A stretch of 64,000 bases of DNA from Pseudomonas sediminis (GTDB lineage Bacteria > Pseudomonadota > Gammaproteobacteria > Pseudomonadales > Pseudomonadaceae). The notes under the pieces are model-generated. The model ran no database searches. It was not told the DNA's origin and was given only the letters and a program-made list of their open reading frames with translations. Shown here one piece after another: positions 54,378 through 62,576 of this stretch. A program made the translations under genes and the position numbers. The stretch's first letter is position 1. Every line of letters begins with the position of its first letter. The stretch is from NCBI RefSeq assembly GCF_039555755.1, contig NZ_CP154631.1:2976001-3040000 (forward strand). The letters run 5' to 3'.

Positions 54378-55481
54378 ATGTCTCGCCATGTTCTCCCGCT
54401 CGTTGCTTCTCTGGGTCTCGTCTTCCTGTTGTCTGCCTGTGGTACCGGTGAACAGGCGGAGCAGCCGATCCGTCCTGCCATGGTGGTGCAGCCGCAGCCC
54501 GCTACGGCGCTGGTCGACAGCTATCCGGGTGAGGTGCGCGCCCGCTACGAGCCGGAGCTTGCCTTCCGTATCGCCGGCAAGGTGAGCAAGCGCACGGTGG
54601 ATGTCGGTGACCGGGTGAAGAAGGATCAGGCCCTGGCCGAACTGGATCCACAGGACGTGCGTCTGCAACTGGAGGCCACTCGCGCGCAGATGGCGGCAGC
54701 CGAGGCCAACCTGCAAACCGTGCGTGCCGAGCGTGAGCGCTACAAGAAGCTGCTTGAGCGCAATCTGGTCAGCCGTTCGCAGTTCGACAACGTCGAAAAC
54801 CAATACCGCTCCGGCGAAGCGCGCTTGAAGCAGGTCAAGGCCGAGTACGACGTGGCCCGCAACCAGACCGACTATGCCGTGCTGCGGGCCTCGCAGGACG
54901 GGGTGATCGCCCGTCGCGCGGTCGAGGTGGGGCAGGTGGTGGCGGCCGGTCAGACGGTGTTCACCCTGGCTGCCGACGGCGAGCGTGAAGTGTCGATCAG
55001 CCTGCCGGAGCAGAGCTTTGGTCGCTTCGAAATTGGTCAGGTGGTCGAGGTCGAGCTGTGGTCGCAGCCTGATCAGCGTTTCCCCGGCCGCATCCGTGAG
55101 ATGGCCCCGGCGGCCGATCCGCAGTCGCGCACTTTCGCCGCACGTGTCGCGTTCACCGAAGGCAAGGTGCCGGCTGAGTTGGGCCAGAGTGCGCGGGTAT
55201 TCATCGCCAGCAATGGCGAGGTACCGCTGGCCGTACCGCTGTCGGCACTCAGCGCCGAGCAGGGCCAGGCGTTCGTCTGGGTTGTCGATCCCAAGGAGCA
55301 CCGCGTGCAGCGTCGTCCGGTGCGTGTCGGCGCCTATGGTGATGAGCGTGTGCCGGTGCTGGAAGGGTTGACCGCTTCCGATTGGGTCGTCGCCGCCGGG
55401 GTACAGATTCTTCGCGAAGGCCAGCAGGTGCGCCCGGTCGATCGGGACAATCGCAACGTCGAACTGGCCGCCAAGGAGTAA
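54378..55481 (+). CDS. RND efflux periplasmic adaptor (MexJ-like lipoprotein)
   Basis: 367 residues. Lipoprotein signal (LVFLLSAC, lipidated Cys21). Barrel-sandwich and alpha-hairpin regions: ELAFRIAGKVSKRTVDVGDRVKKDQALAELDP and RAERERYKKLLERNLVSRSQFD, then the beta-barrel QSFGRFEIGQVVEVELW. Membrane-fusion protein linking the inner-membrane pump to an outer-membrane channel. The pump gene follows after 6 bp. No outer-membrane factor gene is present. Confidence 0.92.
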   Translation: MSRHVLPLVASLGLVFLLSACGTGEQAEQPIRPAMVVQPQPATALVDSYPGEVRARYEPELAFRIAGKVSKRTVDVGDRVKKDQALAELDPQDVRLQLEATRAQMAAAEANLQTVRAERERYKKLLERNLVSRSQFDNVENQYRSGEARLKQVKAEYDVARNQTDYAVLRASQDGVIARRAVEVGQVVAAGQTVFTLAADGEREVSISLPEQSFGRFEIGQVVEVELWSQPDQRFPGRIREMAPAADPQSRTFAARVAFTEGKVPAELGQSARVFIASNGEVPLAVPLSALSAEQGQAFVWVVDPKEHRVQRRPVRVGAYGDERVPVLEGLTASDWVVAAGVQILREGQQVRPVDRDNRNVELAAKE

Positions 55482-55487
55482 GCCCGC

Positions 55488-58400
55488 ATGAGCTTCAACC
55501 TGTCTGCCTGGGCGCTGCGTCATCGCCAGATCGTCCTCTACATCATGCTGTTGTTCGCCGTGGTGGGGGCGCTTTCCTACACCAAGCTGGGCCAGAGTGA
55601 AGACCCGCCGTTCACCTTCAAGGCCATGGTGATCCGCACCAACTGGCCGGGCGCCAGCGCCGAAGAGGTATCGCGCCAGGTCACCGAGCGCATCGAGAAG
55701 AAGTTGATGGAGACCGGCGAGTACGACCGCATCACCAGCTTCTCCCGCCCGGGCGAATCGCAGGTCACCTTCATGGCGCGCGACTCCATGCGCAGCTCCG
55801 AGATTCCCGAGCTGTGGTACCAGGTGCGCAAGAAGATCAGCGACATTCGCCACACGCTGCCGCCCGGTATCCAGGGGCCGTTCTTCAACGATGAATTCGG
55901 CACCACCTTCGGCAATATCTATGCGCTGACTGGTAGCGGTTTCGACTACGCGGTGCTCAAGGACTACGCCGACCGTCTGCAGCTGCAACTGCAACGGGTC
56001 AAGGATGTGGGCAAGGTCGAGCTGGTGGGGCTGCAGGACGAGAAGATCTGGATCGAACTGTCCAACACCAAGTTGGCCACCCTCGGTTTGCCACTATCTG
56101 CCGTGCAACAGGCGCTGGAGGCGCAGAACGCGGTAGCGGCTGCCGGCTTCTTCGAGACCCCCAGCGAACGTATTCAGTTGCGCGTGACTGGGCGTTTCGA
56201 GTCGGTGGAGGAAATCCGCGATTTTCCCATTCGCGTTGCTGATCGCACCTTCCGCATTGCTGACGTTGCCGAGGTCAAGCGCGGTTTCAACGACCCACCC
56301 GCGCCGCGCATGCGCTTCATGGGCGAGGACGCCCTGGGCATTGCCGTATCGATGAAGGACGGCGGCGATATTCTGGTGCTGGGCAAGGCATTGGAAGACG
56401 AGTTCGCCCGTCTGCAACAGACGCTGCCGCTGGGCATGGAGCTGCGCAAGGTGTCGGATCAGCCGGCGGCGGTGAAGACCGGCGTGGGCGAGTTCGTCAA
56501 GGTGCTGGTTGAGGCGTTGGTGATCGTGCTCGCGGTCAGCTTCTTCTCCCTCGGTCTGCGCACCGGCCTGGTGGTGGCGTTGGTGATCCCGCTGGTGTTG
56601 GCAATGACCTTCGCCGCTATGTACTACCTCGGCATCGGCCTGCACAAGATTTCTCTCGGTGCGCTGGTGCTCGGCCTCGGCCTGCTGGTGGACGACGCGA
56701 TCATCGCGGTGGAGATGATGGCGATCAAGATGGAGCAGGGCTACGACCGCTTCAAAGCGGCCAGTTTCGCCTGGACCAGTACGGCTTTCCCTATGCTCAC
56801 CGGCACCCTGATCACCGCTGCCGGTTTTCTGCCTATCGCCACGGCGCAGTCCGGTACGGGTGAGTACACACGGTCGATCTTCCAGGTGGTGGCCATTTCG
56901 CTGATAGCCTCATGGATCGCGGCAGTGATGTTCGTGCCCTATCTGGGCGACAAGCTGCTGCCGGACCTGGCCAAACTGCACGCTGCCAAGCACGGCGGCA
57001 GCGATTCAGGTCACGACCCTTATTCGACGCCGTTCTACCGCCGCGTTCGCGCCACGGTGGAGTGGTGCGTGCGCCGTCGTGGCATCGTGATCCTGCTGAC
57101 CATTGCACTGTTCGTTGCGTCGGTGCTGCTGTTCCGTTTCGTGCCGCAACAGTTCTTCCCGGCCTCCGGGCGTCTGGAGCTGATGGTCGATATCAAGCTG
57201 GAAGAGGGCGCTTCGCTGAGCGCCACCGAAGCCGAGGTGCATCGCCTGGAAAAACTGCTCAAGGAGCAGCCTGGCATCGACAACTACGTGGCCTACGTCG
57301 GCACGGGGTCGCCGCGTTTCTACCTGCCGCTCGATCAGCAGTTGCCGGCGGCCAGCTTTGCCCAGTTTGTGGTACTGGCCAAAAGCATCGAAGAGCGCGA
57401 GCGCCTGCGTGGTTGGCTGATCAAGGTGATGAACGACGAGTTCCCGACCCTGCGCAGTCGCGTCAGCCGCCTGGAGAACGGGCCGCCCGTGGGCTACCCG
57501 ATCCAGTTCCGCGTCAGCGGTGAGCACATCGCCGAGGTGCGCGCCCTGGCCCGCCAGGTGGCGGACAAGGTGCGCGAGAACCCGCATGTGGTGAATGTGC
57601 ACCTGGACTGGGAGGAGCCGAGCAAGGTGGTGATCCTCAATATCGATCAGGATCGTGCCCGTGCCCTGGGCGTCAACACCGCCGAGTTGTCGCGCTTCCT
57701 GCAGGGTTCGCTTTCCGGTACCAGTGTTAGCCAGTATCGCGAAGGTAATGAGCTGATCGAGATTCTCCAGCGCGGCACGCCGCAGGAGCGCAAGGCCCTG
57801 AGCCTGCTGCCGAGCCTGGCGGTGCCGACCGACAGCGGTCGCAGTGTGGCGCTGTCGCAGGTGGCGACCCTGGAGTACGGCTTCGAGGAAGGCATCATCT
57901 GGCACCGCAACCGTCTGCCCAACGTCACCGTGCGTGCCGACGTCTATGGCAAGCAGCAGCCGGCCAATCTGACCCAGCAGATCCTGCCGACGCTCGACCC
58001 GATCCGCGCCGAGCTGCCTGCGGGTTATCTGCTGGAGGTCGGTGGCACGGTTGAGGATTCCCGGCGCGGACAGAAGTCGGTCAACGCAGGTATCCCGCTG
58101 TTCATCGTGGTGGTGTTGACGCTGCTGATGCTGCAGCTGAAAAGCTTCTCGCGTTCGGCGATGGTATTTCTTACCGCGCCGTTGGGCCTGATCGGCGTGA
58201 CCCTGTTCCTGCTGATCTTCCGCCAGCCGTTCGGCTTCGTCGCCATGCTCGGCACCATTGCCCTGGCTGGGATGATCATGCGCAACTCGGTGATCCTGGT
58301 CGATCAGATCGAGCAGGACATCAGCCACGGCCTGGACCGCTGGCACGCCATCATCGAGGCGACGGTGCGCCGCTTCCGGCCGATCGTGCTGACAGCCCTG

Positions 58401-58562
58401 GCGGCGGTGCTGGCGATGATCCCGCTATCGCGCAGTGTGTTCTTCGGGCCGATGGCGGTGGCCATCATGGGCGGGCTGGTGGTGGCCACGGCATTGACCC
58501 TGCTGTTCCTGCCAGCGCTGTATGCGGCGTGGTTCCGGGTCAAGGAGAGCGAGGCGCAGTAG
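55488..58562 (+). CDS. RND multidrug efflux permease (MexK-like)
   Basis: 1024 residues, 12 transmembrane segments expected. N-terminal TM1 (IVLYIMLLFAVVGALSY), porter region, TM4 with the proton-relay acidic pair (GLGLLVDDAIIAVEMM), two large periplasmic loops with a pseudo-repeat (second half begins near WCVRRRGIVILL). HAE1 subclass. Drug, biocide or other substrate unknown. The pump/adaptor pair without OMF, beside a TetR gene, resembles MexJK-MexL, which use OprM or OpmH; this is inference. Confidence 0.92.
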   Translation: MSFNLSAWALRHRQIVLYIMLLFAVVGALSYTKLGQSEDPPFTFKAMVIRTNWPGASAEEVSRQVTERIEKKLMETGEYDRITSFSRPGESQVTFMARDSMRSSEIPELWYQVRKKISDIRHTLPPGIQGPFFNDEFGTTFGNIYALTGSGFDYAVLKDYADRLQLQLQRVKDVGKVELVGLQDEKIWIELSNTKLATLGLPLSAVQQALEAQNAVAAAGFFETPSERIQLRVTGRFESVEEIRDFPIRVADRTFRIADVAEVKRGFNDPPAPRMRFMGEDALGIAVSMKDGGDILVLGKALEDEFARLQQTLPLGMELRKVSDQPAAVKTGVGEFVKVLVEALVIVLAVSFFSLGLRTGLVVALVIPLVLAMTFAAMYYLGIGLHKISLGALVLGLGLLVDDAIIAVEMMAIKMEQGYDRFKAASFAWTSTAFPMLTGTLITAAGFLPIATAQSGTGEYTRSIFQVVAISLIASWIAAVMFVPYLGDKLLPDLAKLHAAKHGGSDSGHDPYSTPFYRRVRATVEWCVRRRGIVILLTIALFVASVLLFRFVPQQFFPASGRLELMVDIKLEEGASLSATEAEVHRLEKLLKEQPGIDNYVAYVGTGSPRFYLPLDQQLPAASFAQFVVLAKSIEERERLRGWLIKVMNDEFPTLRSRVSRLENGPPVGYPIQFRVSGEHIAEVRALARQVADKVRENPHVVNVHLDWEEPSKVVILNIDQDRARALGVNTAELSRFLQGSLSGTSVSQYREGNELIEILQRGTPQERKALSLLPSLAVPTDSGRSVALSQVATLEYGFEEGIIWHRNRLPNVTVRADVYGKQQPANLTQQILPTLDPIRAELPAGYLLEVGGTVEDSRRGQKSVNAGIPLFIVVVLTLLMLQLKSFSRSAMVFLTAPLGLIGVTLFLLIFRQPFGFVAMLGTIALAGMIMRNSVILVDQIEQDISHGLDRWHAIIEATVRRFRPIVLTALAAVLAMIPLSRSVFFGPMAVAIMGGLVVATALTLLFLPALYAAWFRVKESEAQ

Positions 58563-58641
58563 GCTGCGGGAGGCGCTTTAGCGGCGAGCTTTTAATGCTG
58601 TCGCGGCTTTCAAGCTCTTCCCGCAAAGTTGCTGATAGCAA

Positions 58642-58674
58642 TAAAAAACGGGAGCCATTGGCTCCCGTTCTTTT
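58642..58674. terminator. Bidirectional terminator between the RND and bfr genes
   Basis: ACGGGAGCC (58648-58656), loop ATT, GGCTCCCGT (58660-58668), with A-run before and T-run after; works on both strands for these convergent genes. Confidence 0.88.
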
Positions 58675-58690
58675 ATGTAGCGGGTAAGGC

Positions 58691-59161
58691 TTATTCGTCC
58701 ATCTGCGACTGCAGGTAGTTCTGCAGGCCTACTGCTTCGATCAGGCTGAGCTGGGTTTCCAGCCAGTCGATGTGATCTTCCTCGGAGCAGAGGATTTCTT
58801 CCAGCAGTTCGCGGCTGGCGTAGTCACCAATGCTCTCGCAATAGGCAATGGCAGCCTTCAGGTCGCCATGGGCCTTGTGCTCGATCTTCAGGTCGCATTC
58901 GAGCATTTCCTTGGTGTTTTCACCGATCAGGATCTTGCCCAGGTCCTGCAGGTTCGGAATGCCCTCAAGGAACAGAATGCGCTTGATCAGCTTGTCGGCG
59001 TGCTTCATCTCGTCGATGGACTCGTGGTACTCATGCTCGCCGAGTTTTTTCAGGCCCCAGTCTTCATACATGCGCGCATGCAGGAAGTACTGGTTGATGG
59101 CGACCAGTTCGTTACCAAGAATCTTGTTCAGGTGTTGAATGACCTTCTTGTCGCCTTTCAT
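58691..59161 (-). CDS. bfr: Bacterioferritin (BfrB-like)
   Basis: 156 residues, 24-mer iron-storage subunit. Starts [27 protein letters not shown]. Ferroxidase ligands lie in [26 protein letters not shown] (the Met is the heme-axial ligand position Met52) and [10 protein letters not shown]. Very similar in sequence to P. aeruginosa BfrB. Stores iron released through Bfd. Preceded by an AT-rich 5' region. Complete. Confidence 0.94.
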   Translation of the reverse strand: MKGDKKVIQHLNKILGNELVAINQYFLHARMYEDWGLKKLGEHEYHESIDEMKHADKLIKRILFLEGIPNLQDLGKILIGENTKEMLECDLKIEHKAHGDLKAAIAYCESIGDYASRELLEEILCSEEDHIDWLETQLSLIEAVGLQNYLQSQMDE

Positions 59162-59390
59162 GACCGCTCCTGCAGTTTCAATGACAGTGATAGCCTTGAA
59201 TTTTCGGCCTCGTTCTTCTTTATGTCAAACCTAAGTGTTTGAAACATAAGTAAAAATAAAACCGAATAAGAATGTTTTTATTCCGCATCATGGCGCCAAG
59301 TTATTGAATTGACGCAATAAATAAGTTGCTGAAAGTTCAGGCATGACGTCATCGGGCAACTAGCGCCGGTATTTTATTTTTCGCGCCCAT
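59162..59390. other. AT-rich gap between bfr and glpD terminator
   Basis: About 230 bp, much richer in A/T than its surroundings (AAAAATAAAACCGAATAAG area). It must hold the bfr promoter on the minus strand. I see no clear Fur box or promoter consensus. Confidence 0.5.
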
Positions 59391-59413
59391 AAAAAAGCCC
59401 CGCAAAGCGGGGC
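59391..59413 (-). terminator. Terminator of glpD
   Basis: On the minus strand GCCCCGC-TTT-GCGGGGC followed by a run of six Ts. Clean rho-independent terminator 17 bp past the glpD stop. Confidence 0.88.
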
Positions 59414-59429
59414 ATGGGGCACGCAGAAT

Positions 59430-60959
59430 TCAGGCGGCGTGAGCCGAATGCGGGTCGCGGCTATTCAGGTAGTCCTGCAGACGTGTCTGCTGCGCCGGGG
59501 TCATGAACAGGCCCAGCTTGCTGCGCCGCCAGAGGATGTCGGCGCTGCTGCGCGCCCACTCTTCGCGGCGCAGGTAGTCCACTTCGCGGGTGTAGAGCCC
59601 GGCACCCAGGTGTTCGCCAAGGTCGGTGAGGTTGTGCACGCCATCGAGCAGACTCCAGGTGCGGCTGCCATAACTGGTTGCCCAGCGTCTGGCCAGGCTG
59701 CTGGGCAACCAGCCGTGGCGTTCGCAAAGTGCTTCGACCAGGGCGCTCTGGCTTTGCAGATCTTCGCCGCCGGGCAACGGGGCACTGGCTGTCCAGCTCG
59801 GGCCCAGTTTCGTGAAGTGCGGCGCCAGTTGTTGCATGGCGGACTCGGCCAGCTTGCGGTAGGTGGTCAGCTTGCCGCCGAATACTGACAGCAACGGCGC
59901 TTCGCCCGGCGCACCGGAGAGCGACAGGGTGTAGTCACGGGTAATGGCCGACGGCTCATCGGATTCGTCGTCGCACAGCGGCCGTACGCCTGCGAAGCTG
60001 TGCAGTACATCGTCGCGGCTGAGCTGCTGTTTGAAATGGTCATTGACCACTTTGAGCAGGTAGTCGGTTTCCTTGGCAGTGATCGTCACCTGAGCAGGGT
60101 CGCCCTGGTATTCACGGTCGGTGGTGCCGATCAGGGTGAAACGTTCCAGATAAGGGATGGCGAAGACGATGCGGCGGTCTTCGTTTTGCAGGATGTAGGC
60201 CTGCTCGCCTTCGTACAGGCGCGGCACGACGATGTGGCTGCCCTGGATAAGACGAATGCCATACGGCGATTGCTGCTTGAGGTCGTCACGAATGAAGCGA
60301 GCGACCCAGGGGCCGGCGGCATTTACCAGCGCCCGTGCACGGATGGACAGCAGGCTGCCGTCGCTGCGTTCCAGATGGATATGCCACAGGCCCTTGCTGC
60401 GTCGGGCGCTGACGCAACGGGTGCGCGGGTGAATGTGCGCGCCTTTTTCCCGTGCGGCCATGGCGTTGAGTACCACCAGGCGGGCGTCGTCCACCCAGCA
60501 GTCGGAATATTCGAAGCCGCGGCTGATCTCCGCCTTCAGCGGGCTGCCGACGCCGAAACGCAGACCGCGCGAAGCCGGCAGACGCTCACGTTTGCCCAGG
60601 TGATCGTAGAGGAACAGGCCGGCGCGAATCATCCAGGCCGGACGCAGATGCGGGCGGTGCGGCAGAACGAAGCGCATCGGCTTGACGATATGCGGCGCCT
60701 TGGCCAGCAGCACTTCGCGCTCGGCCAGGGCTTCACGCACCAGGCGAAACTCATGGTGTTCCAGATAGCGCAGGCCGCCGTGGATCAACTTGCTGCTGGC
60801 CGAAGAGGTATGGCTGGCCAGGTCATCCTTTTCGCAAAGGAACACGGAAAGGCCCCGACCGGCTGCATCGGCTGCGATGCCCGCTCCATTGATACCACCG
60901 CCAACGACCGCGAGGTCATAGACTTCTGCAACGGGGCTGGCGAACTGGTCGTGGGGCAT
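59430..60959 (-). CDS. glpD: Aerobic glycerol-3-phosphate dehydrogenase
   Basis: 509 residues, membrane-associated FAD flavoprotein that oxidises sn-glycerol-3-phosphate to DHAP and feeds electrons to quinones. FAD motif DLAVVGGGINGAGIAADAAGRG near the N-terminus (key GGGxNG pattern), SSKLIHGGLRYLEHHEF and the C-terminal cap domain. Likely repressed by GlpR through the operator upstream. glpR lies upstream on the same strand. Confidence 0.95.
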   Translation of the reverse strand: MPHDQFASPVAEVYDLAVVGGGINGAGIAADAAGRGLSVFLCEKDDLASHTSSASSKLIHGGLRYLEHHEFRLVREALAEREVLLAKAPHIVKPMRFVLPHRPHLRPAWMIRAGLFLYDHLGKRERLPASRGLRFGVGSPLKAEISRGFEYSDCWVDDARLVVLNAMAAREKGAHIHPRTRCVSARRSKGLWHIHLERSDGSLLSIRARALVNAAGPWVARFIRDDLKQQSPYGIRLIQGSHIVVPRLYEGEQAYILQNEDRRIVFAIPYLERFTLIGTTDREYQGDPAQVTITAKETDYLLKVVNDHFKQQLSRDDVLHSFAGVRPLCDDESDEPSAITRDYTLSLSGAPGEAPLLSVFGGKLTTYRKLAESAMQQLAPHFTKLGPSWTASAPLPGGEDLQSQSALVEALCERHGWLPSSLARRWATSYGSRTWSLLDGVHNLTDLGEHLGAGLYTREVDYLRREEWARSSADILWRRSKLGLFMTPAQQTRLQDYLNSRDPHSAHAA

Positions 60960-60981
60960 GTGGCACGCTCGGCTATTTGGA

Positions 60982-61009
60982 TTCGAATGTGTTTATGTTC
61001 ACTTTCGAA
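60982..61009. promoter_or_regulatory. Putative GlpR operator at glpD
   Basis: Inverted repeat TTCGAATGTG (60982-60991), 8-bp spacer TTTATGTT, CACTTTCGAA (61000-61009), 9 of 10 pairs complementary. It lies just upstream of glpD. The 10-mer CACATTCGAA is also found before ybaK-glpK. GlpR identity is inferred from gene context. Confidence 0.65.
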
Positions 61010-61090
61010 AATATGCTAAACGAAGATGCGCAGCTTCGCTACCCCGGCACGCGATTGCGCGCCGAGCGGTAGTTAAGAGGTGGGTTTGCA

Positions 61091-61143
61091 GTAGGGCGGG
61101 TGCAACCCGCCGATACGTTGCTGGCGGGTTGCACCCGCCCTAC
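61091..61143. repeat. 53-bp palindrome, family B copy 3
   Basis: GTAGGGCGGGTGCAACCCGCC ... GGCGGGTTGCACCCGCCCTAC. It lies between glpR and glpD, near the glpR stop, where it could form a strong stem in the glpR transcript. Confidence 0.85.
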
Positions 61144-61165
61144 GCGATAGCCGTTGAGAGGCCAG

Positions 61166-61924
61166 TCAAACCAGGTCGAGCTGGACCTTGTGGCTGTGCA
61201 GCAGGCGGGTGATGGCGGCCGACGGCGCGCTGTCGGTGAAGACGCGGTCGACCAGGGCGATGGAGCCCAGGCGCACCACGGCGTTGCGGCCGAACTTGCT
61301 GGAGTCGGCGGCGAGGAAGACCTGTCTGGCGTTGTCGATGATCGCCTGGGAAACCCGTACTTCCTGGTAGTCGAAGTCGAGCAGACTGCCGTCGTCGTCG
61401 ATACCGCTGATGCCGACGATGGCGTAATCGACCTTGAATTGCTGGATGAAATCCACTGCGGCCTGGCCGACGATACCGCCGTCGCCGCGCACCGTGCCGC
61501 CGGCCACCAGCACCTCGAAGTCGGCCTTGGCGCTGAGCTGGGCGGCGACGTGCAGGTTGTTGGTGATGATCTTCAGACCCTTGTGGTTCTGCAGCTCGCG
61601 GGCGATGGCTTCGGTGGTGGTGCCGATGTTGATGAACAGCGAGGCGTGATCGGGGATCTGCGCGGCCACCGCCTCGGCGATGCGCTGTTTCTCCTCGCGC
61701 ATCTGCCCCGCGCGCATGCCGTAGGCGGTGTTCTGGATGCTTGACGATTCGCATGCCGCGCCGCCATGGGTACGGCGCAGCAGGCCGTGCTCGGCCAGCT
61801 GGTTGATGTCGCGGCGAATGGTCTGCGGGGTCACGGCGAACGCCTGGGCCAGTTCGTCGATGCTGACGTAGCCGCGTTCACGGGCGAGGTTGAGAATGTC
61901 GTGCTGGCGCGGAGCGAGGTTCAT
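61166..61924 (-). CDS. glpR: Glycerol-3-phosphate regulon repressor GlpR (DeoR family)
   Basis: 252 residues. DeoR helix-turn-helix [47 protein letters not shown], then the sugar-phosphate sensor domain ([25 protein letters not shown]). It senses glycerol-3-phosphate and represses glp genes. Preceded by AGGAAGCGCTC on its strand. Lies between glpD and ybaK-glpK, divergent from the latter. Confidence 0.92.
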   Translation of the reverse strand: MNLAPRQHDILNLARERGYVSIDELAQAFAVTPQTIRRDINQLAEHGLLRRTHGGAACESSSIQNTAYGMRAGQMREEKQRIAEAVAAQIPDHASLFINIGTTTEAIARELQNHKGLKIITNNLHVAAQLSAKADFEVLVAGGTVRGDGGIVGQAAVDFIQQFKVDYAIVGISGIDDDGSLLDFDYQEVRVSQAIIDNARQVFLAADSSKFGRNAVVRLGSIALVDRVFTDSAPSAAITRLLHSHKVQLDLV

Positions 61925-61948
61925 GAGCGCTTCCTGTGATGGTCACTC

Positions 61949-61954
61949 ATTATA
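61949..61954 (-). promoter_or_regulatory. Putative -10 box of glpR
   Basis: Minus-strand TATAAT 25 bp before the glpR ATG. The -35 side is poor. Confidence 0.45.
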
Positions 61955-61973
61955 GGGTGTGGCGGTGGTGGAT

Positions 61974-62022
61974 TTGAGCCTGTTACTGTAAGGCATCTTT
62001 TATCGCGTTTTCACATTCGAAC
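61974..62022 (+). promoter_or_regulatory. Promoter and GlpR-like site of ybaK-glpK
   Basis: TTGAGC (61974-61979) and TTTTAT (61998-62003), 18 bp apart, lead into CACATTCGAA (62012-62021), which is shared with the glpD operator. The start codon follows at 62023. If transcription starts near 62010, the leader is only about 13 nt and no Shine-Dalgarno is visible. Confidence 0.5.
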
Positions 62023-62493
62023 ATGACTCCCGCAATCGATCTGTTGAAAAAGGCCAAGGCCGAACACCGCGTGCACAGCTACCAGCACGATCCTAAGGCG
62101 CCGTCCTACGGGTTGGAGGCGGCCGAGAAGCTGGGGCTGGCACCCGAGTGCGTGTACAAGACCCTGCTCGCAGCGACCGAGAAGGGCGAGCTGCTGGTGG
62201 CAGTCGTGCCGGTGGCGGGCAGCCTCGATCTCAAGGCGCTGGCAGCAGCTGCTGGGGCGAAGAAAGCGGACATGGCCGACCCGGCAGCCGCACAGCGCGC
62301 CACTGGGTATCTGGTTGGCGGCATCAGCCCGCTGGGGCAGAAGAAGCGCCTGCGTACCTTCATCGACGAAAGTGCACGCCAGCATCCCACCATTCACGTC
62401 AGTGGTGGCCGACGAGGGTTGGAGCTGGAGCTCTCGGCCGAGACCCTGGCGCAGCACACTCAGGGGCAGTTCGCCGCTATCGGCAAAGCCTGA
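62023..62493 (+). CDS. ybaK: Cys-tRNA(Pro)/Cys-tRNA(Cys) deacylase YbaK
   Basis: 156 residues, free-standing editing domain of the YbaK/EbsC family that hydrolyses mis-charged Cys-tRNAPro. Motifs: HSYQHDPKAPSYGLEAAEKLG (partial), ECVYKTLLAATEKGELLVAVVPV, and LVGGISPLGQKKRLR, ISHVSGGRRGLELELS-type ending. Lies between glpR and glpK, so it may be co-regulated with glycerol genes. Confidence 0.92.
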   Translation: MTPAIDLLKKAKAEHRVHSYQHDPKAPSYGLEAAEKLGLAPECVYKTLLAATEKGELLVAVVPVAGSLDLKALAAAAGAKKADMADPAAAQRATGYLVGGISPLGQKKRLRTFIDESARQHPTIHVSGGRRGLELELSAETLAQHTQGQFAAIGKA

Positions 62494-62576
62494 AGCGATC
62501 AGTATGCTCGCCAGCAAAATAAGCCACTCTGCGGTCAACAGCAGCGAACGTTACCGATAACAACAAGGAATCTCGC

